Source: Rhodocyclales bacterium
GTDB taxonomy: Bacteria; Pseudomonadota; Gammaproteobacteria; Burkholderiales; Rhodocyclaceae
Assembly (NCBI GenBank): GCA_016235805.1
Contig: JACRIY010000099.1
Location: 1-35,195 of the forward strand
Direction of reading: 5' to 3'
DNA length: 35,195 nucleotides
The notes under the pieces are model-generated. The model was not told the origin of the DNA and made no database searches. It saw only the letters and a program-made list of their open reading frames with translations. The position numbers and the translations under genes were made by a program. The first letter of the stretch is position 1. Each line of letters starts with the position of its first letter. Shown piece by piece: positions 32,747 to 35,195 of the stretch.

Positions 32747-33083
32747 CAACATTCCTTTTCGCCGCATCTTTTCTAGATGAAGATCCGATGGCGATTCCCA
32801 CGAATAATGCAAACACTACCAGCACTATCAACCCCATGGTTAAGTACTCAGATTTTGCCTTAGCCTCTTCTGCCGCCTTTTTCTGGATCTCTGCTTCTTT
32901 GCGAAGGCGCTCTGCCTCTTGGCGCTGCTTATCGGCCATTTCAGCCTTTTGCTGTGCAACTATTACCGCCTTGACCGTTTCTGGCGACTCTACTGGTTTC
33001 GGTGCCTCACTCTTACCGCAACCTAATAGTGTCAAGGTCAGCACGGCTGATGCCAAGTATTGCCTAACGGAATTCACGGCCAT
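32730..33083 (-). CDS. Lipoprotein with coiled coil and C-terminal membrane segment
   Basis: This 117-aa protein has a lipobox LLGC at about residue 22. A Lys/Glu/Ala/Gln coiled coil follows (about residues 40-80; QQKAEMADKQRQEAERLRKE). A membrane segment, MGLIVLVVFALFVGIAIG, then a basic tail close it. Having both a lipid anchor and a membrane helix is unusual and could bridge two membranes or act as a spanin-like or entry-blocking protein; this is speculative. AGGAAAA precedes the ATG. Confidence 0.65.
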   Translation of the reverse strand: MAVNSVRQYLASAVLTLTLLGCGKSEAPKPVESPETVKAVIVAQQKAEMADKQRQEAERLRKEAEIQKKAAEEAKAKSEYLTMGLIVLVVFALFVGIAIGSSSRKDAAKRNVDANRE

Positions 33084-33273
33084 AGTTTTTCCTGATTGTG
33101 ATGGCAACATATGTTAGAGACACAGCAAGGTAGCACTTGGCTAGCCGCACTCACCTGCCCATTCATAGGACAGGAAACTAAGTGCTGCGGCCATTGACTA
33201 TGCGAATGTCAGCAGGCCGTTAACAGTCTGTAGCACCCATTCAGACGAGAAACGACACGGCCCCCTGGCTTCA

Positions 33274-33297
33274 GTCTCTTCCATACTGGGAAGAGAC
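33274..33297. terminator. Stem-loop downstream of the ClpP-like gene
   Basis: GTCTCTTCC and GGAAGAGAC form a perfect 9-bp stem with a 6-base loop. It is 49 bases past the stop of the minus-strand ClpP-like gene. There is no adjacent U-tract, so termination is likely but not certain. Confidence 0.4.
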
Positions 33298-33345
33298 ACT
33301 CAGGTTTTCGCGGCTATTGACTTCCCCATGCGCAAATCTGCCTGA

Positions 33346-34110
33346 CTATTGAATCGACTTGTCGGAAATTAGTGCCGCCCAACTCATGTCAAGTTTAAGA
33401 TTTTCGCTGCGAACATTATCGATGCAAAATGACCATTTCATTGCTTCTTGTTTGTTAGGCAGAATGCCAGTTTTCATACCATTTGCGTATGGATCTGCGC
33501 CACATTTCTTCTGTGCAACATCAATAAATGTGGGGTGATATCCGATTGAACTAATTAAATCTTCCTGAATAAGCCACTTGTGATCGAACACAAACAAATC
33601 AGTAGTGCTTGTTTCATTCATCTTATCCACGATCTTTCGTGGAACACCCATTCTCAATAAGTACTGTTCAACGCCTTCTGCGATCGGTCTTACCGCCTTA
33701 TCGGTCTTTGATACGTTGATTTCATCGCGGGTTAAGTTTATGCGATGGACACCCAGTTTTGAATTCATGCCAATATTTCTGACTACACCACTAGCCCAGA
33801 TCATCACACAAGCGCTGTAGCATTTTCCTCCGTTATCAATGAAGGTGTTACCGAACATCCTACTTACGAGATTTGAGATTCTCATCGCTTCTATAACGTC
33901 ACCCCCTGGAGAATCTAAGAAGATCGCATTCGCGAAAGGATCTAATCTTCCTTGCCGCAAAAAGAGAATCAATTTCTTGTAGTCTCCACGGGTAATCTCT
34001 CCGCTGATCAGAATACCGCCCCTATGGTCGCTTAGTTCGATGCTATGAGCGGGTATAGAAAAGATGGAGAACAAGAAACATAAGAATAAAAATCGGTACT
34101 TGATGGTCAT
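33346..34110 (-). CDS. Secreted ClpP/crotonase-like serine protease
   Basis: This 254-aa protein has a signal peptide ending near AHS. Its ClpP-fold domain has AIFLDSPGGDVIEAMRISNL, GGKCYSACVMIWASGV (candidate nucleophile Ser before Ala-Cys, near residue 98) and KLGVHRIN. This pattern is that of periplasmic ClpP-like proteins with COG3904-type motifs. GC is far below the core genes. It stands alone within cargo. Target unknown. Confidence 0.75.
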   Translation of the reverse strand: MTIKYRFLFLCFLFSIFSIPAHSIELSDHRGGILISGEITRGDYKKLILFLRQGRLDPFANAIFLDSPGGDVIEAMRISNLVSRMFGNTFIDNGGKCYSACVMIWASGVVRNIGMNSKLGVHRINLTRDEINVSKTDKAVRPIAEGVEQYLLRMGVPRKIVDKMNETSTTDLFVFDHKWLIQEDLISSIGYHPTFIDVAQKKCGADPYANGMKTGILPNKQEAMKWSFCIDNVRSENLKLDMSWAALISDKSIQ

Positions 34111-34391
34111 TTTGCAAAATCCCAGGGAGAAATCACCAATTCTGGATGGGTTTGTCGAGGACTGTCTATTTCGGCAATGGCTGGATTGTCCCTGCTATTT
34201 CGCTTGGAGAATCATCCGTTCGGATGAAACTGATTGACGTGGGTCAACTAGTAGTTTGATTGCTACTTCATTTCTTTAGATGTTCCAAATTGGATACATA
34301 TCTCCTGTAGCCTGTTTTGGCTCGAACACATGACCCTCGCTGCACATGAAGTGATGTTGCCAATTCGTGTGACCTTTAAAGGAAAAGGAAA

Positions 34392-34694
34392 ATGAAACGA
34401 GTAGTCCTTGGATTGGTGAGCCTGGCTTTATCAACTGCCGTTTTTGGAGCTGATAACCGTTACGAAATTAAAACCAGCCCGTATGGCAGTTCTAGTGGTG
34501 GAAGCACCGACATCGAAATGCGAAGAAAGGGTGACTACGATCCATCAAACAAATTCCGGGGAGAAATAGAAAATGACGGATCGGTGCGAATGAGGAACAG
34601 TAACGGTGAAAGACTGCGTGGTGAAATCGATAGCGATGGTTACGGAAAGTTACGCGATCAAGATGGCAATGCGTACAGAGTCAAACCGCGCTAG
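34392..34694 (+). CDS. Small secreted repeat protein
   Basis: This 100-aa protein has a signal peptide (cleavage after VFGA). Short hydrophilic beta repeats follow: FRGEIENDGSVRMRNSNGE and LRGEIDSDGYGKLRDQDGN. An AAAGGAAAAGGA ribosome binding site precedes the ATG. It could bind surface or metal ligands through its Asp-rich turns, but no family is recognised. Confidence 0.65.
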   Translation: MKRVVLGLVSLALSTAVFGADNRYEIKTSPYGSSSGGSTDIEMRRKGDYDPSNKFRGEIENDGSVRMRNSNGERLRGEIDSDGYGKLRDQDGNAYRVKPR

Positions 34695-34937
34695 TTTACA
34701 GTCGCCGTAGGCAACGACGCTGGCCGTTCGGATCTCATAGAAAACACATAACGGTAGGATATATCCCCCCTCAGCATTGTCGCCGGTGGAGATATTGAAG
34801 GTTAGCTGGATCCGCGAGTTGGCTCAGTAAGCGGCCCGTCAAAGTCTCGTCGTTTCAACCTTGGAAATGGCCGTTCCCGCTGCTTTGCAGGCATTCAGTC
34901 TGAAAATCTGAATGGTTCTTTAAGATCGAAATCGGCC
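34695..34937. other. Non-coding stretch before the IS21 insertion
   Basis: I see no supported gene, RNA or strong hairpin in this region. Confidence 0.4.
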
Positions 34938-35056
34938 CTAACGCGACTCGGCTCGAAACGCCGACGTGGAATTTTCTCTGACGTCATCCGGCACCTCCAG
35001 GCGCTGTTCCGATCCTGGCACCAGCACGGCGTCAGGATGCTCGATGCGGATCTGCG
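34938..35056 (-). pseudogene. Gene tail apparently cut by an IS21 element
   Basis: A minus-strand frame ending with TAG at 34938 reads TQIRIEHPDAVLVPGSEQRL, then EVPDDVRENS, with GC-rich third positions. It runs without a start into the IS end. It looks like the 3' end of a core-like gene separated from its 5' part by the insertion. Family not recognised. Confidence 0.35.
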
Positions 35057-35195
35057 TGTTGACGCGCACTGAAAATTGACCATTTAGACGCCGTTGTGCG
35101 CGTTGAAAATTGACCAGGGTAATTAACCTCCGCTGCTCAACATTTGAGCAGGGTAGATGGGGCGATGATTACCATGAAGGAACTGGGAAGGATTC
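35057..35195 (+). mobile_element. Left end of an IS21-family insertion sequence
   Basis: TGTTGACGCGCACTG at 35057 begins the likely terminus. Two tandem repeats containing TGAAAATTGACCA, each 19 bases long (35064-35082 and 35098-35116, period 34), follow. A perfect hairpin, CTGCTCAA/TTGAGCAG, lies at 35133-35151. Multiple terminal repeats are typical of IS21 ends. Confidence 0.7.
35165..35195 (+). CDS. istA: IstA transposase, 5' fragment at window edge
   Basis: The frame from ATG 35165 reads MITMKELGRI, the usual opening of IstA-like proteins (MITM-x-x-L). Only 10 codons are visible, so the call rests on the IS end just upstream. Confidence 0.55.
   Translation, partial: MITMKELGRI

Larger units (their letters stand above)
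27230..35195. mobile_element. Integrated accessory element with P4-satellite-like layout
   Basis: From the integrase gene to the right edge the DNA carries mobile-element functions and unknown cargo. These are a tyrosine integrase, an AlpA regulator, a RepA-like ATPase with repeat array, an HGGxSTG protein, secreted or membrane cargo, and an IS21 end. GC falls from the core level and is clearly lower after about 32300. The right boundary lies outside the window, so no attachment-site pair can be shown. No tRNA is seen at the left end. Confidence 0.7.

Overview
The window is high-GC chromosomal DNA from a betaproteobacterium. A Rhodocyclales- or Nitrosomonadales-like organism is my guess from gene content and codon use, not a proven assignment. 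Positions 1 to about 27200 look like ordinary core and lineage genes. From about 27230 to the right edge the DNA is an integrated accessory element with lower and more variable GC.

Left part (1-7700). On the minus strand lie a truncated metH, preceded by a well-formed S-adenosylhomocysteine (SAH) riboswitch, an exported rhodanese and two tandem BamE-like lipoproteins. A second, cytoplasmic rhodanese is on the plus strand. These are followed by a DUF3135 protein, a TlpA-like thioredoxin overlapping an MFS transporter, and an odd secreted protein with an internally duplicated module.

Middle part (7878-14700). A crotonase lacks one of the two catalytic glutamates of enoyl-CoA hydratases. A five-gene minus-strand operon (12244 to 8867) encodes two exported proteins of unknown role, a DsbB/BdbC-like quinone reductase, a membrane-anchored DsbA-like protein and a GST-like protein, so it looks like a private periplasmic disulfide system. 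An LhgO-like FAD oxidase is divergent from a secreted DsrE-family protein and a YrfG-type nucleotidase.

Malonate operon (14741-22226). A perfect TTGTATACAA palindrome precedes matR (GntR/FCD), matA (malonyl-CoA decarboxylase), a TRAP transporter (dctP, dctQ, dctM), matB (malonyl-CoA synthetase) and a PlsC-like acyltransferase. Together these import malonate, activate it to malonyl-CoA and decarboxylate it to acetyl-CoA. A GC-rich double hairpin repeat sits between dctQ and dctM.

Right core part (22269-27206). Here are a DUF995-like secreted protein, a ComB-like phosphatase and a plus-strand operon (DUF2721, SGNH hydrolase, YfcG-type GST, second DsrE paralogue). A convergent TauE/SafE permease follows, overlapping an EVE-domain gene.

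Accessory element (about 27230 to beyond 35195). A P4-type tyrosine integrase is followed by an AlpA regulator, a RepA-like ATPase with a C-terminal HTH, and a gene whose 5' half is packed with about 12 copies of GCGCAACT in both orientations. This resembles an iteron-type origin. Next come an HGGxSTG zinc-finger-like protein and AT-richer cargo: a coiled-coil lipoprotein overlapping a multi-pass membrane protein, a ClpP-like secreted protease and a small secreted repeat protein. The window ends in the left end of an IS21-family insertion that appears to cut a gene. The cargo and the repeat-dense replication module are the least explained parts.
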